A DNA stretch of 64,000 nt from Betaproteobacteria bacterium (GCA_009781175.1 WQYQ01000002.1:62001-126000), one strand, 5' to 3'. Shown: positions 1 to 10,442, numbered from the stretch's first letter. Notes: a model not told the origin generated them from the sequence alone. Made by a program: numbers and translations.

Positions 1-546
1 GAGGATATTGAAGATCGTGCGCACGCCCAGCTCGCGCCGCACCGCGGCGACATTCTTCATTGCCGGATGGTGCGACGGCGCAAACATGAAACCGATGCCG
101 ACCTCTTCGATGCACTCGGCGACCTGCTCGGGCGTGAGCATGATGTTCGCGCCGAGCGCTTCGATCACATCGGCGCTGCCCGACTTGGAACTGACGCTGC
201 GGTTGCCATGCTTGGCGATGCGCGCACCCGCCGCCGCCGCGACGAACATCGAGGCGGTCGAAATATTGAAGGTATGCGCGCCATCGCCGCCCGTGCCGAC
301 GATGTCGATAAAGTGCTCATGCAGCGCGCCGGGTACTTCAACCTTGTTGGCAAACGCGCGCATCACGCCCGCCGCGGCGGCGATCTCGCCGATCGTTTCC
401 TTCTTCACGCGCAGGCCGGTCAAGATTGCCGCCGTCAATGCGGGCGAGATTTCACCCGACATGATCTGGCGCATCAGATCACTCATCTCTTCATGAAAAA
501 TCTCGCGATGCTCGATGACGCGCTGGAGTGCTTCTTGTGGAGTCAT
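1..546 (-). CDS. trpD: Anthranilate phosphoribosyltransferase (TrpD), C-terminus cut by window edge
   Basis: This enzyme transfers the phosphoribosyl group of PRPP to anthranilate, the second committed step of tryptophan synthesis in the cytoplasm. The 182 codons present read without a stop to the edge of the window, so about half of the usual roughly 340 residues is missing. The N-terminal helical domain is followed by the PRPP-binding glycine loop GTGGDG (residues 84-89) and the [15 protein letters not shown] block (112-126), both diagnostic of TrpD. The start ATG at 546 lies 11 nt after the trpG stop, so it is cotranscribed with trpE and trpG. Identification is secure; only the end is unseen. 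Confidence 0.95.
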   Translation of the reverse strand, partial: MTPQEALQRVIEHREIFHEEMSDLMRQIMSGEISPALTAAILTGLRVKKETIGEIAAAAGVMRAFANKVEVPGALHEHFIDIVGTGGDGAHTFNISTASMFVAAAAGARIAKHGNRSVSSKSGSADVIEALGANIMLTPEQVAECIEEVGIGFMFAPSHHPAMKNVAAVRRELGVRTIFNIL

Positions 547-557
547 GTGCAGAACCT

Positions 558-1121
558 TCAGGTATTCAGGAAATTGCGCAGCAGATCGTAGCCGCACTCG
601 GTGGCGATCGATTCGGGATGGAACTGCACGCCTTCGATCTGCAATTCGCGATGCCGTACCCCCATGATTTCGCCATCCGCCGTCCACGCGGTAATTTCGA
701 GACATGCCGGGCAGCTCTCGCGTTCAATCGCGAGCGAGTGGTAGCGCGTGGCCGTGAATGGCTGCGGCAGGCCGTGGAAGACGCCGATGTTCTTGTGCTC
801 GATCGGCGAAAGTTTGCCGTGCATCAGGCGCTTGGCATGCACGATCTTGCCGCCGAAGGCCGCGCCGATCGATTGGTGGCCGAGACAAACACCGAGGATC
901 GGCAGTTTGCCAGCGAAATGCTTGATCGCCGCGACCGAAATGCCCGCCTCCGCCGGCGAACACGGTCCGGGGGAAATAACCAGCCGCTCAGGTCGCAGCG
1001 CTTCGATCTGCTCAAGCGTGATCTGGTCGTTGCGGAACACGCGCACATCGGCGCCCAATTCGCCGAAATACTGCACAAGGTTGTAGGTGAAACTATCGTA
1101 GTTGTCGATCATCAGCAGCAT
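558..1121 (-). CDS. trpG: Anthranilate synthase component II, glutamine amidotransferase (TrpG)
   Basis: This is the class I glutamine amidotransferase subunit, which supplies ammonia from glutamine to TrpE. The 187-residue length is typical. The catalytic triad is visible: Cys79 in GVCLGHQ, and His168/Glu170 in FHPES. The oxyanion-loop motif PGPCSP follows residue 50. The start chosen is ATG 1121 ([11 protein letters not shown]), which matches the family N-terminus and is preceded by GGGAG; the longer open frame upstream would run into trpE. It begins 14 nt after the trpE stop and precedes trpD, forming a trpEGD unit. Such proteins can also serve as PabA for folate synthesis, which sequence alone cannot exclude. 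Confidence 0.95.
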   Translation of the reverse strand: MLLMIDNYDSFTYNLVQYFGELGADVRVFRNDQITLEQIEALRPERLVISPGPCSPAEAGISVAAIKHFAGKLPILGVCLGHQSIGAAFGGKIVHAKRLMHGKLSPIEHKNIGVFHGLPQPFTATRYHSLAIERESCPACLEITAWTADGEIMGVRHRELQIEGVQFHPESIATECGYDLLRNFLNT

Positions 1122-1135
1122 GGCTTCGCTCCCAC

Positions 1136-2626
1136 TCATTCGATCCGGGTGTCGAGGCCGTTCTCGGCCATTTCGGCGGCGCGCAGCACCGCGCGCGCTT
1201 TGCTCTGCGTTTCCTGCCATTCGGCTTCCGGGTTCGAATCGGCGACGATGCCCCCGCCGGCCTGCACATGGAGCTGGCCATCCTTAATCACGGCAGTGCG
1301 GATTGCAATCGCCACGTCGAGTTCGCCATCGAAGCCGACATAGCCGACCGCTCCGCCGTAGATGTTGCGCTTTGCCGGTTCAAGCTCGTCGATGATTTCC
1401 ATCGCGCGCACTTTCGGCGCGCCCGACAGCGTTCCCGCGGGAAAAGCCGCGCGCAGCACGGCGATCGGCGCGGCGCGCTTGTCCTCGACTTCGCGCAGCT
1501 TTCCTTCGACGTTCGAGACGATATGCATCACATGCGAATAGCGCTCGATCGCGAATTTCTCGGTCACGCGGACCGTGCCGATGGCCGCGACACGACCGAT
1601 ATCGTTGCGCCCAAGGTCGAGCAGTTGCAGATGCTCGGCAAGCTCTTTCTCGTCGGAGAGGAGTTCCTTTTCGAGCGCGGCGTCCTCTTCCGGCGTAGCG
1701 CCGCGCCGGCGCGTGCCGGCCAGCGGCCGCGTGGTGACGACGCCGTCTTCGAGTTTGACGAGCAGTTCGGGCGAAGCGCCGACGACCTGAAAATCCTCGA
1801 AGTTGAAATAGAACATGTAAGGGCTCGGGTTGAGCGTGCGCAGGCTGCGATACAACGCCAGCGGGCTCGCGGCGAAGGGCTTGCTCATGCGCTGCGAAAG
1901 CACGACCTGCATGATGTCGCCGGCGACGATATATTCCTTCGCACGGGCGACGGCAGCCTTGAAAGCATCTTCACCGAAGCCTGAAACCGCGGGTACCGAT
2001 GCGCTGCGTGTATCGGCGGGAATCTGCACCGGCTCGCGCAAGCGTGCGAGCAACTCCTTCAAGCGACGCCCCGCGCGGCGATAAGCGCCGGGCACTTCCG
2101 GCTCCGCATATACGACCAGCGTGAGCTTGCCTGAAAGGTTATCGACAATCGCGATCTCTTCGGACAGGAGCAGGATGATGTCCGGCGTGCCAAGTTCGTC
2201 CTTGGGCTCGTGCTGCGCGAGTTTGGGTTCGATATAGCGCACCGTATCGTAGCCAAAGCAGCCGACCAACCCGCCGCAGTAACGCGGCAAACCTTCACGC
2301 GGCGGCACTTTGATGCGTTGCAGGAACTCGCCAATATAGGCAAGCGGATCACCATAATCGCGGCGTTCGACGAGACGATCGTTCGTCAGCAGCATGGCCG
2401 AGCGGCCATAGACTTCGATGCGCGTATGCGCACGCAGGCCGATGATCGAATAGCGGCCAAAACGCTCGCCGCCCTGTACGGATTCGAGCAGATAGGTATT
2501 CGGTTCGTTGGCGAGCTTGAGGTAGATCGACAAGGGCGTGTCGAGATCAGCAAAGGTTTCCAGCGTCAGCGGGATACGGTTATAGCCCTGCTGGGCCAAG
2601 GCGAGGAATTCGGCTTCGGTCATCAT
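1136..2626 (-). CDS. trpE: Anthranilate synthase component I (TrpE)
   Basis: This chorismate-utilising subunit makes anthranilate from chorismate and ammonia. At 496 residues the length is normal for TrpE. The N-terminal LLES motif (residues 46-49), part of the tryptophan feedback-inhibition site, is present, which distinguishes it from PabB. The C-terminal chorismate-binding domain shows [11 protein letters not shown], and the late motif GGGIVADS. Two adjacent ATGs are possible (2626 and 2623); CCGGAG lies only 2 nt before the first, so the second may be the better start. The 245-nt leader upstream carries a candidate short Trp-containing peptide and hairpins, listed separately. Confidence 0.95.
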   Translation of the reverse strand: MMTEAEFLALAQQGYNRIPLTLETFADLDTPLSIYLKLANEPNTYLLESVQGGERFGRYSIIGLRAHTRIEVYGRSAMLLTNDRLVERRDYGDPLAYIGEFLQRIKVPPREGLPRYCGGLVGCFGYDTVRYIEPKLAQHEPKDELGTPDIILLLSEEIAIVDNLSGKLTLVVYAEPEVPGAYRRAGRRLKELLARLREPVQIPADTRSASVPAVSGFGEDAFKAAVARAKEYIVAGDIMQVVLSQRMSKPFAASPLALYRSLRTLNPSPYMFYFNFEDFQVVGASPELLVKLEDGVVTTRPLAGTRRRGATPEEDAALEKELLSDEKELAEHLQLLDLGRNDIGRVAAIGTVRVTEKFAIERYSHVMHIVSNVEGKLREVEDKRAAPIAVLRAAFPAGTLSGAPKVRAMEIIDELEPAKRNIYGGAVGYVGFDGELDVAIAIRTAVIKDGQLHVQAGGGIVADSNPEAEWQETQSKARAVLRAAEMAENGLDTRIE

Positions 2627-2699
2627 GACTCCGGGATTTTTAGGCGCACAAGCCTCTTCTCGGCATCCTTGGCATAAGGATTTTTGCGCGGTGCAACCT

Positions 2700-2865
2700 G
2701 ATCATCGAATCTCGCCGACGATTTAAAACCGCGGCAAGCAAGTTTGCGGAGCCTGGCGGCTCCGGCGCGTTAGCAAACGCGCCACACACATCCGCAGCAT
2801 TGCCATCGCTCGGCAACGCAAACCGGAAACTGCTCCATTTCGATGTTTTGGCTCAGGCGCGTCAT
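2700..2865 (-). promoter_or_regulatory. Candidate trpE leader: short Trp-containing ORF plus hairpins (speculative attenuator)
   Basis: Between gph and trpE, the strand read by the operon contains a 31-codon frame from ATG 2865 to TAA 2770-2772. It has Trp codons 21 and 28. The second Trp codon abuts a perfect 8-bp hairpin (GGCGCGTT/AACGCGCC, loop of 4, positions 2764-2783), and the stop codon lies in that hairpin. A second hairpin, GGAGCC-GCCA-GGCTCC, follows at once, then a G+C-rich segment ending in TTTTAAA near 2720. This looks like leader-peptide attenuation, but the Trp codons are not adjacent, the peptide has five Cys, and no strong ribosome-binding site was found. It is inference only. 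Confidence 0.25.
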
Positions 2866-2871
2866 GGGGAA

Positions 2872-3552
2872 TCAGGTATCGCCAGATCGGCGCTCGATAT
2901 AGCGCAACAATTCGGGAAGAGCCGATATTACCCCGTCGCATTTAATCGTGTCCACCGGCCGGCCCTCGCTATAACCGTAATTCGCCAAGAGAACCGGCAT
3001 GCCCGCGGCCTGGGCGGCTTCGGCATCGTTGGCCGAATCGCCGATCATGATCGCTCGTGCGGGGCTAACGCCAATCTGGGCGCAGGCGTGCAGCAAAGGC
3101 GCGGGGTCCGGTTTTTTTTGCGGCAGCACATCACCGCTGACAACGGCGTCGAAATACCGCGCAAGACCGACATGCTCAAGTAAAGGCAGCGTAAAAGCCT
3201 GCGCCTTGTTGGTCACAAGCCCAAGACGTATTCCTTGCGCCTTGAGTTGCTTTAGAGTGGGCTCAACGCCGTCGTAAATACGCGTCGCGTCGCCATTCAC
3301 CACCGCGTAATGCCGCCTATAGACAGGCAGCCCGGCCTCGACGAGCGCGGGGTCGACGCTGCGGTCATCGCTTAAACAGCGCTGCACCAGATTGGGAATG
3401 CCCTTCCCGACGAAGCGCCGCACCTCCGCATACGTGCGCGACGCCTGCCCAAGCTCGGCCAACATGCGGTTCGCCGCGGTCAAAAGATCAGGCAGGGTAT
3501 CCAGCAAGGTGCCGTCCAGATCGAACAGCACCGCATCGACGGCAAATTTCAT
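2872..3552 (-). CDS. gph: Phosphoglycolate phosphatase (HAD superfamily)
   Basis: This 226-residue HAD-superfamily phosphatase hydrolyses 2-phosphoglycolate, a by-product of DNA repair and oxygenase side reactions. HAD motif I is DLDGT with nucleophile Asp11 and acid/base Asp13. Motif II appears in GLVTNK, and the metal-binding motif IV in MIGDSANDAEAA. The rpe-gph-trpE order is typical of betaproteobacteria and supports Gph over other HAD phosphatases. Its upstream region is unusual: only 2 nt separate the ATG from the end of a repeat element (3555-3764), so the element supplies whatever ribosome-binding sequence is used (AGG in CAGGTTCTAA). Confidence 0.9.
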   Translation of the reverse strand: MKFAVDAVLFDLDGTLLDTLPDLLTAANRMLAELGQASRTYAEVRRFVGKGIPNLVQRCLSDDRSVDPALVEAGLPVYRRHYAVVNGDATRIYDGVEPTLKQLKAQGIRLGLVTNKAQAFTLPLLEHVGLARYFDAVVSGDVLPQKKPDPAPLLHACAQIGVSPARAIMIGDSANDAEAAQAAGMPVLLANYGYSEGRPVDTIKCDGVISALPELLRYIERRSGDT

Positions 3553-3554
3553 TT

Positions 3555-3764
3555 AGAACCTGTTCAGAATCTGTCGCGAGAGCCCGTAACGCCACGAATT
3601 TGAAGCGCCTCCGGCGCTCATAAAGTTTGTCTCGCTTACGCTCGACTCGTGGTCAGCGGGGCGAAGAGCAGCGCAGAATCCGGAGTTTATGAGCGATAAA
3701 TGAGGATTCCGAGCAGCACATGAGCCCCGATCACGGGATCGCAGCAAGATCATGAATAGGTTCT
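3555..3764 (-). repeat. MITE-like repeat, copy A, between rpe and gph
   Basis: This 210-bp non-coding element has imperfect terminal inverted repeats of about 25 bp: one end reads AGAACCTGTTCAGAATCTGT and the other, on the opposite strand, AGAACCTATTCATGATCTTG. It matches copies at 44386-44529 and 47167-47413 almost base for base in the core (GCGGGGCGAAGAGCAGCGCA and AAATGAGGATTCCGAGCAGC). Relative to copy B it has about 66 extra bases near the 3555 end. Its 3764 end coincides with the last base of the rpe TGA stop, and its 3555 end lies 2 nt from the gph start. It encodes no transposase. Confidence 0.8.
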
Positions 3765-4456
3765 CAAACTTTCGCCAATTCGGCGCGCAGTGCTGCGATG
3801 ACGCTGTCGTAGCGATGCGCATCCGAAGCCTTGCCAGCCCCAAAAACCGCCGAGCCCGCCACAAAGGTATCCGCCCCCGCTCGGGCGATTTCGGCGATGT
3901 TATCGACCTTCACACCGCCATCGACTTCGAGCAGCACTTGCTTTCCGGTCTTTTCCTGCCAAGCGTCGAGCCGCGCGCGCGCTTCGCTCAGCTTGCGCAA
4001 CGTATGTGGAATGAAACTCTGCCCGCCAAAGCCCGGATTGACCGACATCAGCATGATCAGATCGATCTTGTCCATGACGTGATCGAGCCAGGCCAGTGGC
4101 GTGGCCGGATTGAAGACCAGCCCGGCCTGGCAGCCATGATCGCGGATCAAGGCCAGCGTGCGATCGACATGGCGCGAGGCTTCGGGATGAAAAGTAATGC
4201 AGTTCGCGCCCGCCTTGGCGAACATCGGCACCAGCGCGTCAACCGGCTCGACCATCAGGTGTACGTCGATCGGCGCATCGGTCAGGGGCCGCAGCGCTTC
4301 GCAAACCAGCGGACCGATCGTCAGATTCGGCACATAATGGTTATCCATCACGTCGAAGTGAATCCAGTCCGCGCCGGCCGCCAATACGTTCAACACTTCT
4401 TCGCCGAGCTTGGCGAAGTTCGCCGAAAGAATACTTGGAGCAATTCGATAAGTCAC
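3764..4456 (-). CDS. rpe: Ribulose-phosphate 3-epimerase
   Basis: This TIM-barrel epimerase interconverts D-ribulose 5-phosphate and D-xylulose 5-phosphate in the pentose phosphate pathway or Calvin cycle. The predicted 230 residues fit the family. Metal and catalytic residues are visible in the segments [19 protein letters not shown] (His33, Asp35), the FHPEAS loop and EVDGG near residue 170. The start chosen is GTG 4456, preceded by AGGGGAAG at good spacing; the family N-terminus begins at this Val-Thr-Tyr-Arg. It is first in the rpe-gph-trp unit. The stop codon is completed by the terminal base of repeat copy A. Confidence 0.93.
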   Translation of the reverse strand: MTYRIAPSILSANFAKLGEEVLNVLAAGADWIHFDVMDNHYVPNLTIGPLVCEALRPLTDAPIDVHLMVEPVDALVPMFAKAGANCITFHPEASRHVDRTLALIRDHGCQAGLVFNPATPLAWLDHVMDKIDLIMLMSVNPGFGGQSFIPHTLRKLSEARARLDAWQEKTGKQVLLEVDGGVKVDNIAEIARAGADTFVAGSAVFGAGKASDAHRYDSVIAALRAELAKV

Positions 4457-4619
4457 GCTACTTCCCCTCTGCAAAAATCCGCCTTGCTACAATATGAAAG
4501 ATTCCCAATCGTTAAATGCTGACTAGGCGGCGCCCTCAAATACTTCCAGCGGCTGCGTCACTGCAAAACCTATCGACATAACGCGCAGAACCTGCCGGAT
4601 TCGAAAATCTTACTTCGAC
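4457..4619. other. Intergenic spacer between divergent rpe and the AT-rich gene
   Basis: This 163-bp spacer must contain the rpe promoter on the minus strand and any promoter for the plus-strand gene. I see no convincing -35/-10 pair. The base composition falls from left to right toward the AT-rich gene, so one boundary of a transferred segment probably lies here. Confidence 0.3.
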
Positions 4620-5633
4620 TTGGCATTTGTGTTTAAACAAAACCATATACACCCCAAAGTTTCAGAACTAGCCTATCTTTGGTCGACCGCCATTATTTCA
4701 TCGCGGGAAAACCTGGACACACTCATATCTACCGTTAAAGCAGCCCTGGAAGCTTCCACGACAAATGGAATCATAGATGTAGTGGTTAACGGAAATCCCA
4801 AACTGGCTATGGATCTAGCTGCCAATATCACAGCTTCAAATATTTTCAAAAGCTATCCAACTCCGCTTCGCATCTGGTCGATCCCAATAGGAGACAAACC
4901 TCACGCCTGGAATCAGTATCTGAATCACATATGGCCAAGGACTGAAACTACTTTTTTTATCGATGGCTATGTTCGCGTAAAAAACAAAGCGTTTAAATTA
5001 ATTCATGACGCATTGACTAGCAATTCCAATTATTTTGCAGCAACGGGAGTGCCTACCGTAGGCCGCACAGCAGCTAAAGTTCGTGCAGAAATGCTTACCT
5101 CCGGCGGGATACACGGTAATTTATGCGCGCTCCCCTATCGCGTTATGCAAAAAATGTACGATTCCAATTTCCATATCCCGCTGGGCCTTTATCGCATAGA
5201 CGCAACTCTGGGAGCCACGGTTTGCTTTGGGCTGGATCCGGCAAATCAAAAATGGGACGCAAAACGTATTTTTGTCCATCCCGATGCAACGTGGGATTTA
5301 GACGAAAAGAAATGGTGGAAATGGGCGGATATACGATCACAATTTAAACGCATACTCCGTCAAGCCCAAGGCGATTTAGAAAACATGGCAGTACGCCACC
5401 ACATAGCAAAAATGAAAATGCCCGTATCCTCACTACCAACCACAGTAACTGAGCTTATTCAGCAATGGATGGAATCTTGCCCAGAGGAAGCGAGAAAACA
5501 ACTCAATAATCCCCTGAGGCATTGCGCACTGCGGTTGCTGACTCAGCATCCGCGCGACTGGTCCCTCAGCAATCAAGCGCCTCAGTTTATCGCCAGCTTC
5601 GGCCCGAGCATCAACTGCGATAGTCGGCATTGA
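4620..5633 (+). CDS. Putative GT-A-fold (family 2-like) glycosyltransferase, AT-rich, likely acquired
   Basis: The 337-residue product has an N-terminal pattern of a family 2 glycosyltransferase: a strand ending in [12 protein letters not shown] (about 28-39), then a segment ending [17 protein letters not shown], and FFIDGYVRV, the usual place of the nucleotide-sugar metal site; here it reads DGY rather than DxD. No signal peptide or membrane segment is obvious. Base composition is clearly lower in GC than both neighbours and codons differ (many AAA, AAT, ATA), so it looks horizontally acquired. No ATG start exists: the frame opens after a stop at 4524-4526, and the first candidates are TTG 4620 and GTG 4629, with no clear ribosome-binding site. 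Its 3' end overlaps argJ tail-to-tail by 23 nt. Function is tentative. Confidence 0.6.
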   Translation: MAFVFKQNHIHPKVSELAYLWSTAIISSRENLDTLISTVKAALEASTTNGIIDVVVNGNPKLAMDLAANITASNIFKSYPTPLRIWSIPIGDKPHAWNQYLNHIWPRTETTFFIDGYVRVKNKAFKLIHDALTSNSNYFAATGVPTVGRTAAKVRAEMLTSGGIHGNLCALPYRVMQKMYDSNFHIPLGLYRIDATLGATVCFGLDPANQKWDAKRIFVHPDATWDLDEKKWWKWADIRSQFKRILRQAQGDLENMAVRHHIAKMKMPVSSLPTTVTELIQQWMESCPEEARKQLNNPLRHCALRLLTQHPRDWSLSNQAPQFIASFGPSINCDSRH

Positions 5634-6849
5634 TCTTCACATAGTCATACGAGAAATCGCAGGTCCACACCGTCGCATCGGCCTGTCCGCGCGCCAGATC
5701 GATGCGTACCGTGATTTCTTCCGCCTTCATCACGCGCGCGCCCGCTTCCTCGACATAGCTCGCGGCGCGTCCGCCTTTTTCCGCCACCAGGACCTCCTCG
5801 TTTCCGCTCGCAAGCCAAACACGAAGCTTGCTCACATCGAGATCGTCGACGCCGGCATAGCCAATCGCGGCCAGAATGCGGCCGAGGTTCGGGTCGGAGG
5901 CGAAGAACGCCGTTTTGACGAGCGGGGAATGCGCCACGGCATAGGCCACCTTGCGGCATTCGGCGCGATCTTTCCCGCCGCCGACGACAATGCTCATGAA
6001 CTTCGTGGCGCCCTCGCCATCGCGCACGATCGCCTGCGCCAAGGGCACCGCGATATCGATCAGCGCCGCGCGCAGGGCCGCGAAATCGGCGCTCGCAGCA
6101 TCCGTGATTTCCGGGGCGCCGCTTGCGCCCGTCGCGATCACGATGAAGGAGTCGTTCGTCGAGGTATCGCCATCCACGGTGATGCTGTTGAAGGAAAGGT
6201 CGGCGACTTCCTTGACCAGGGGATCGAGCAAGGATTGAGCAATCGCCGCGTCGGTGGCGACGAAGCCCAGCATGGTCGCCATGTTCGGTTTGATCATGCC
6301 GGCACCCTTGCTGATGCCCGTCAGGCTCACCGGCTTACCGCCCAGCGTAATACGCCGCGAAGCCGCCTTGGCCACGGTATCGGTCGTCATGATCGCATGC
6401 GCGGCGTCGAGCCAGCCGTCGGCGCGCAGGTCCGCCTTGGCGGCTGGCAAACCAGCCGTCAAGCGATCGACCGGCAGATGTTCGAGAATGACGCCGGTCG
6501 AAAACGGCAACACTTGCGCCGCCGTGATTCCGCACAAGGAGGCAACAGCCTCGCAGGTCGCGCGGGCATTGGTGAGACCGACTTCTCCGGTGCCCGCATT
6601 GGCATTACCCGTATTGATGACCAGCGCGCGAATCGCGCCACTCGGCAGATGCTCCTTGCAAACGGTAACGGGCGCGGCGCAAAAGCGGTTCTGCGTGAAC
6701 ACCCCTGCAACACGGCTGCCCTGGCACAGCTCGATCAAGGTCAGATCGCGGCGACTGGCCTTACGGATTCCGGCTTCCGCAACACCAAGACGCACACCGG
6801 CAACCGGAAAGAGTTCGGAAGCGGAAGGGGGATTCAAACGCACGGGCAT
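5611..6849 (-). CDS. argJ: Bifunctional ornithine acetyltransferase / N-acetylglutamate synthase
   Basis: ArgJ transfers acetyl from N-acetylornithine to glutamate, recycling the acetyl group in arginine synthesis, and in bifunctional forms also makes N-acetylglutamate from acetyl-CoA. The 412-residue precursor is autocleaved before the Thr of the KPNMATMLG motif; here the nucleophile is Thr192. The start chosen is ATG 6849 (MPVRLNPP), preceded by GGAG at about 7 nt; an upstream TTG would give a slightly longer form. It follows secA on the same strand but is separated from it by a terminator hairpin, so it probably has its own promoter. Its last codons overlap the convergent gene at 4620-5633. 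Confidence 0.95.
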   Translation of the reverse strand: MPVRLNPPSASELFPVAGVRLGVAEAGIRKASRRDLTLIELCQGSRVAGVFTQNRFCAAPVTVCKEHLPSGAIRALVINTGNANAGTGEVGLTNARATCEAVASLCGITAAQVLPFSTGVILEHLPVDRLTAGLPAAKADLRADGWLDAAHAIMTTDTVAKAASRRITLGGKPVSLTGISKGAGMIKPNMATMLGFVATDAAIAQSLLDPLVKEVADLSFNSITVDGDTSTNDSFIVIATGASGAPEITDAASADFAALRAALIDIAVPLAQAIVRDGEGATKFMSIVVGGGKDRAECRKVAYAVAHSPLVKTAFFASDPNLGRILAAIGYAGVDDLDVSKLRVWLASGNEEVLVAEKGGRAASYVEEAGARVMKAEEITVRIDLARGQADATVWTCDFSYDYVKINADYRS

Positions 6850-6892
6850 AAGGGACTCCAAATCGTGGCAGCAAACGCAAGTTTCAAAGCAA

Positions 6893-6914
6893 CCGGGCGC
6901 TCTTGAGCGCCCGG
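6893..6914 (-). terminator. Hairpin terminator after secA
   Basis: A perfect 10-bp inverted repeat, CCGGGCGCTC / GAGCGCCCGG with a 2-nt gap, lies 41 nt beyond the secA stop. On the minus strand it is followed by TTGCTTTG, a moderate T-rich tract. It is likely the secA terminator, separating it from argJ. Confidence 0.7.
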
Positions 6915-6954
6915 CAACGATACTGCATTTTATTTTGATCTGCTACGGCACCGT

Positions 6955-9693
6955 TCAGGTGAGCTTGCCGTGGCAGTGCTTGTATTTTTTACCTGACCCG
7001 CAGGGGCAAGGATCATTCCGGCCGATCTTCGGTCCAGCGTGGATCGGCATAGGCTTGGCCTCGCCTTCGTCCTGCGCCCCCAGAACCTCGTCATAATCGG
7101 CATGGTGATATTGAACGTTATCGGCCTCTTGAAGCAGCTCCGCTTCTTCGAGCTGCTCCTCGGAGCGCACCTGTACCGTCAGCAACAAACGCGTCACTTC
7201 CTGGCGCACGACATTGAGCAGGTTTTCGAACAATTCGAAAGCCTCGCGCTTGTATTCCTGCTTCGGATTTTTCTGTGCGTAACCGCGCAGGTGGATGCCC
7301 TGACGCAGATGATCGAGCGCCGCGAGATGCTCGCGCCAATGCGTGTCGAGGCTGTTAAGCATCACATTGCGCTCGAAGCCATGCCAGGCTTCCGAATTCA
7401 CCGGCGCGATCTTCTCGGCGTAGGCGGCATCGGCCAGCTCAATCACGCGCTTCAGCAAATCCTCGTCGGACAAGCTCTGATCGGCCTCGCTCCAGGCGGC
7501 CACGGACGCCTTGACCTGGAATTCAGCCTCCAGCACGCGCTCAAAGCCCGGCAGGTCCCATTGCTCTTCAACGCTGTCCGCGGGCACATGCAGACGGAAC
7601 ATTTCGTGCAGCACGCCCTGGCGCATGCCCGTAATCGTTTCGCTGATATCGTCGGATTCAAGGATCTCATTGCGCTGAGCGTAGATAACCTTGCGCTGAT
7701 CGTTCGCAACATCGTCGTATTCGAGCAATTGCTTACGAATATCGAAGTTGCGCTGCTCGACCTTGCGCTGCGCCGATTCGAGCGAGCGCGTGACGAGGCT
7801 GTGTTCGATCGCCTCACCCTCCGGCATTTTGAGCCGCACCATGATTGCATTGAGCCGCTCGCCCGCGAAAATCTTCATCAGCGGGTCTTCGAGCGAGAGG
7901 TAGAAGCGCGAGCCGCCCGGATCGCCCTGGCGGCCAGCGCGGCCGCGCAACTGGTTATCGATCCGGCGCGATTCATGGCGTTCGGTGCCGATGATCTTCA
8001 GGCCGCCGGCCGCAAGCACTTGCTCATGCACGGCGTTCCACTTGCTGCGCAACTGCTCGATCTGTTCGGTTTTTTGCGCGTCGGAGAGCGCTTCGTCCGC
8101 CTGGATCTGAACGATCTGCTTTTCGACGTTGCCGCCCAAAACGATGTCGGTGCCGCGGCCGGCCATGTTCGTCGCAATCGTAATCACGCCCGGCGCGCCG
8201 GCCTGCGCAACGATTTCGGCTTCGCGCGCATGCTGCTTTGCATTCAACACTTGATGCGGCAGCTTCTGCTGATCGAGCAAATGCGAAAGCAGCTCGGAGT
8301 TTTCGATCGAGGTCGTGCCGACGAGAACCGGCTGCCCGCGCTCATGGCAGTCCTTGATGTCGGCGATGATCGCCGCGTATTTTTCTTTCGCCGTGCGATA
8401 AACGAGATCGTTCAAATCCTTGCGGATCATCGGCCGGTTGGTCGGGATCACGACGGTTTCCAGACCGTAGATCTGATGGAATTCGTAGGCTTCGGTATCG
8501 GCCGTGCCGGTCATGCCGGCGAGCTTGCCGTACATGCGGAAATAATTCTGGAAGGTGATCGAGGCGAGCGTTTGGTTCTCGGCGTTGATCTGCACGCCCT
8601 CTTTCGCCTCGACGGCCTGGTGCAAGCCTTCGGACCAGCGGCGGCCGGCCATCAGACGTCCGGTGAATTCGTCGACGATGACGACCTCACCATTCTGCAC
8701 CACGTAATGCTGGTCCTTGTGGAACAAGGTATGCGCGCGCAATGCCGCGTACAGATGATGAATCAGCAAAATATTGGCCGGGTCGTAAAGGCTCGACCCT
8801 TCCGCCAGCATCCCGGCGCGCGCGAGCAAAGCTTCCGCGGTCTCGTGCCCCTGCTCGGTCAACAGCACTTGGTGCGCTTTAAGATCGACCGAGTAATCGC
8901 CGGGCAGATTGGCGCGCTCTTCGTCCGACAACCCCTCGCCGCCTTCCTGCGGCTTGAGCAAGGGCGCGATGGCGTCCATCTTCAGGTAAATATCGGTATG
9001 GTCCTCGGCCTGGCCGGAAATAATCAGCGGCGTGCGCGCTTCATCGATCAGGATCGAATCGACCTCATCGACGATCGCGAAATTCAAACCGCGTTGAACC
9101 CGGTCGCCCGCGCCATAAACCATGTTGTCGCGCAGATAATCGAAACCGAATTCGTTGTTCGTGCCATAGGTAATGTCGGATGCGTAGGCGGCTTGTTTGT
9201 CCACATGGCTCATCTGCGAGAGATTGCAGCCGGTGGTCAAACCGAGAAAAGCGTAGAGGCGCCCCATCCACTCCGCATCGCGGCTGGCGAGGTAGTCGTT
9301 CACCGTCACGATGTGGACGCCCTTGCCCGACAAGGCATTCAAGTAGGCCGCCAGCGTCGCCATCAAGGTTTTGCCTTCGCCGGTGCGCATTTCCGCGATT
9401 TTGCCGTAGTGCAGTACCATGCCGCCGATGAGCTGCACATCGAAATGGCGCATGTTGAAAACCCGCTTGCCCGCTTCGCGTACAACCGCAAAAGCCTCTG
9501 GCAAAATCTTGTCGAGTGTTTCGCCGTTCGCGACACGCTGCTTGAACTCATCGGTCTTGGCCCGCAACTGCTCGTCGCTCAAGGGGGCGACAGTGGGCTC
9601 TAGCGCATTGATGGCGCGCACCGCCTGCGAATACTGGCGAATCAGCCGCTCGTTGCGGCTACCAAAGATTTTCTTGAGAAGACCGGCGATCAT
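6955..9693 (-). CDS. secA: Preprotein translocase ATPase SecA
   Basis: SecA is the motor ATPase that drives unfolded preproteins through SecYEG at the inner membrane. The 912-residue length is normal. Walker A is MRTGEGKT (residues 102-109), Walker B/DEAD-like [11 protein letters not shown] lies near 210, and the second helicase domain shows the [10 protein letters not shown] motif. The C-terminus has the zinc-binding tail with [13 protein letters not shown], used for SecB contact. The start ATG at 9693 ([11 protein letters not shown]) fits the family; the 18 extra codons upstream are not conserved. The gene diverges from dciA, an arrangement common in proteobacteria. Confidence 0.97.
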   Translation of the reverse strand: MIAGLLKKIFGSRNERLIRQYSQAVRAINALEPTVAPLSDEQLRAKTDEFKQRVANGETLDKILPEAFAVVREAGKRVFNMRHFDVQLIGGMVLHYGKIAEMRTGEGKTLMATLAAYLNALSGKGVHIVTVNDYLASRDAEWMGRLYAFLGLTTGCNLSQMSHVDKQAAYASDITYGTNNEFGFDYLRDNMVYGAGDRVQRGLNFAIVDEVDSILIDEARTPLIISGQAEDHTDIYLKMDAIAPLLKPQEGGEGLSDEERANLPGDYSVDLKAHQVLLTEQGHETAEALLARAGMLAEGSSLYDPANILLIHHLYAALRAHTLFHKDQHYVVQNGEVVIVDEFTGRLMAGRRWSEGLHQAVEAKEGVQINAENQTLASITFQNYFRMYGKLAGMTGTADTEAYEFHQIYGLETVVIPTNRPMIRKDLNDLVYRTAKEKYAAIIADIKDCHERGQPVLVGTTSIENSELLSHLLDQQKLPHQVLNAKQHAREAEIVAQAGAPGVITIATNMAGRGTDIVLGGNVEKQIVQIQADEALSDAQKTEQIEQLRSKWNAVHEQVLAAGGLKIIGTERHESRRIDNQLRGRAGRQGDPGGSRFYLSLEDPLMKIFAGERLNAIMVRLKMPEGEAIEHSLVTRSLESAQRKVEQRNFDIRKQLLEYDDVANDQRKVIYAQRNEILESDDISETITGMRQGVLHEMFRLHVPADSVEEQWDLPGFERVLEAEFQVKASVAAWSEADQSLSDEDLLKRVIELADAAYAEKIAPVNSEAWHGFERNVMLNSLDTHWREHLAALDHLRQGIHLRGYAQKNPKQEYKREAFELFENLLNVVRQEVTRLLLTVQVRSEEQLEEAELLQEADNVQYHHADYDEVLGAQDEGEAKPMPIHAGPKIGRNDPCPCGSGKKYKHCHGKLT

Positions 9694-9786
9694 GTCTAAA
9701 TGGTGGGCAGACGGCAAAGCGATGATGATAGCACGCCCCTCCTTCACCCCTTCCCGGCGAGCCCCCTATGGCGTGGAGTATGTGCA

Positions 9787-10251
9787 ATGAAACAACGCGT
9801 GCAGACGATTGGCGACTGCCTGAACGGCAATTCGCCCTTGGCGCGGCTACAGGAACACGCCTTGCATCTTGGCCGCTTGCAGCGGCAACTGGCGTTACTC
9901 TTGCCGGACTATCTGCAAGACAGCGTGGCGGTGGCAAATTTCCGGCAGGGCGTGCTGGTGCTACACGTTGCGAGCGCAGCCATCGCAGCGCGCATGAATC
10001 TGATCCTGCCGCGCCTGCGCGAGGGCTTTTTTGCGCAGGGCTCCGCCATTGATGAGCTGAGGGTAAAGATTCGCCCGTCCCACGCGGAATATCGCCGCCC
10101 GGCTCCCACTCGGGCCGTCAGCGCGGAAGCCTTGAGTGGCATCGAAACGCTGCGCGCGGCCTTGCCCGGTGATTCACCGCTGTCCGAACCGCTGAACCGC
10201 CTGCTAATGCACGTTGCGCGCAAGCCGCGCAACGATCCGTTATCTAAATGA
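9787..10251 (+). CDS. dciA: DUF721 / DciA-like protein (replicative helicase loader family)
   Basis: This 154-residue basic protein has a DUF721 (DciA) pattern in its N-terminal 90 residues, including LLPDYLQDSVAVANFRQGVLVLHV. DciA proteins load or stimulate the replicative helicase DnaB in bacteria lacking the phage-derived DnaC. The start is ATG 9787. Divergent placement next to secA is common for this family. The 3' end overlaps the convergent small gene at 10244-10432 by 8 nt. Family assignment is by pattern and context. Confidence 0.75.
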   Translation: MKQRVQTIGDCLNGNSPLARLQEHALHLGRLQRQLALLLPDYLQDSVAVANFRQGVLVLHVASAAIAARMNLILPRLREGFFAQGSAIDELRVKIRPSHAEYRRPAPTRAVSAEALSGIETLRAALPGDSPLSEPLNRLLMHVARKPRNDPLSK

Positions 10252-10432
10252 CCGGCACGAACAGGCGTTCGCCGATCAACAGCGCGAAGAAAATCAATGC
10301 GGCATACACGGCAAAACGGAACAGCCTGCCCGCCAAGGTGAGATATTTGCGCTGGTGCGTAAAGATGTAGGCGCACAGCGATGCGCAGATGCCGAGACCG
10401 AGCAGGAGACCGATGAGCCGGAAAATCAGCAT
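10244..10432 (-). CDS. Small two-helix membrane protein downstream of lpxC
   Basis: This predicted 62-residue protein (start ATG 10432, MLIFRLIGLL) has two hydrophobic stretches: residues about 1-20 and 36-55, separated by a basic loop (THQRKYLTLAGRLFR). It lies 10 nt after the lpxC stop on the same strand and so is probably cotranscribed. I do not recognise a named family. The compact membrane topology and operon position favour a real gene over chance, but no function can be assigned. Confidence 0.6.
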   Translation of the reverse strand: MLIFRLIGLLLGLGICASLCAYIFTHQRKYLTLAGRLFRFAVYAALIFFALLIGERLFVPVI

Positions 10433-10442
10433 CGCACTCTGC

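Noticed and set aside
7039-9603. Very long open frame (854 codons) on the plus strand
   Set aside because: It is antisense to secA, which has clear motifs. The frame is open because of GC-rich codon bias and the product is low-complexity His/Arg/Asp-rich.
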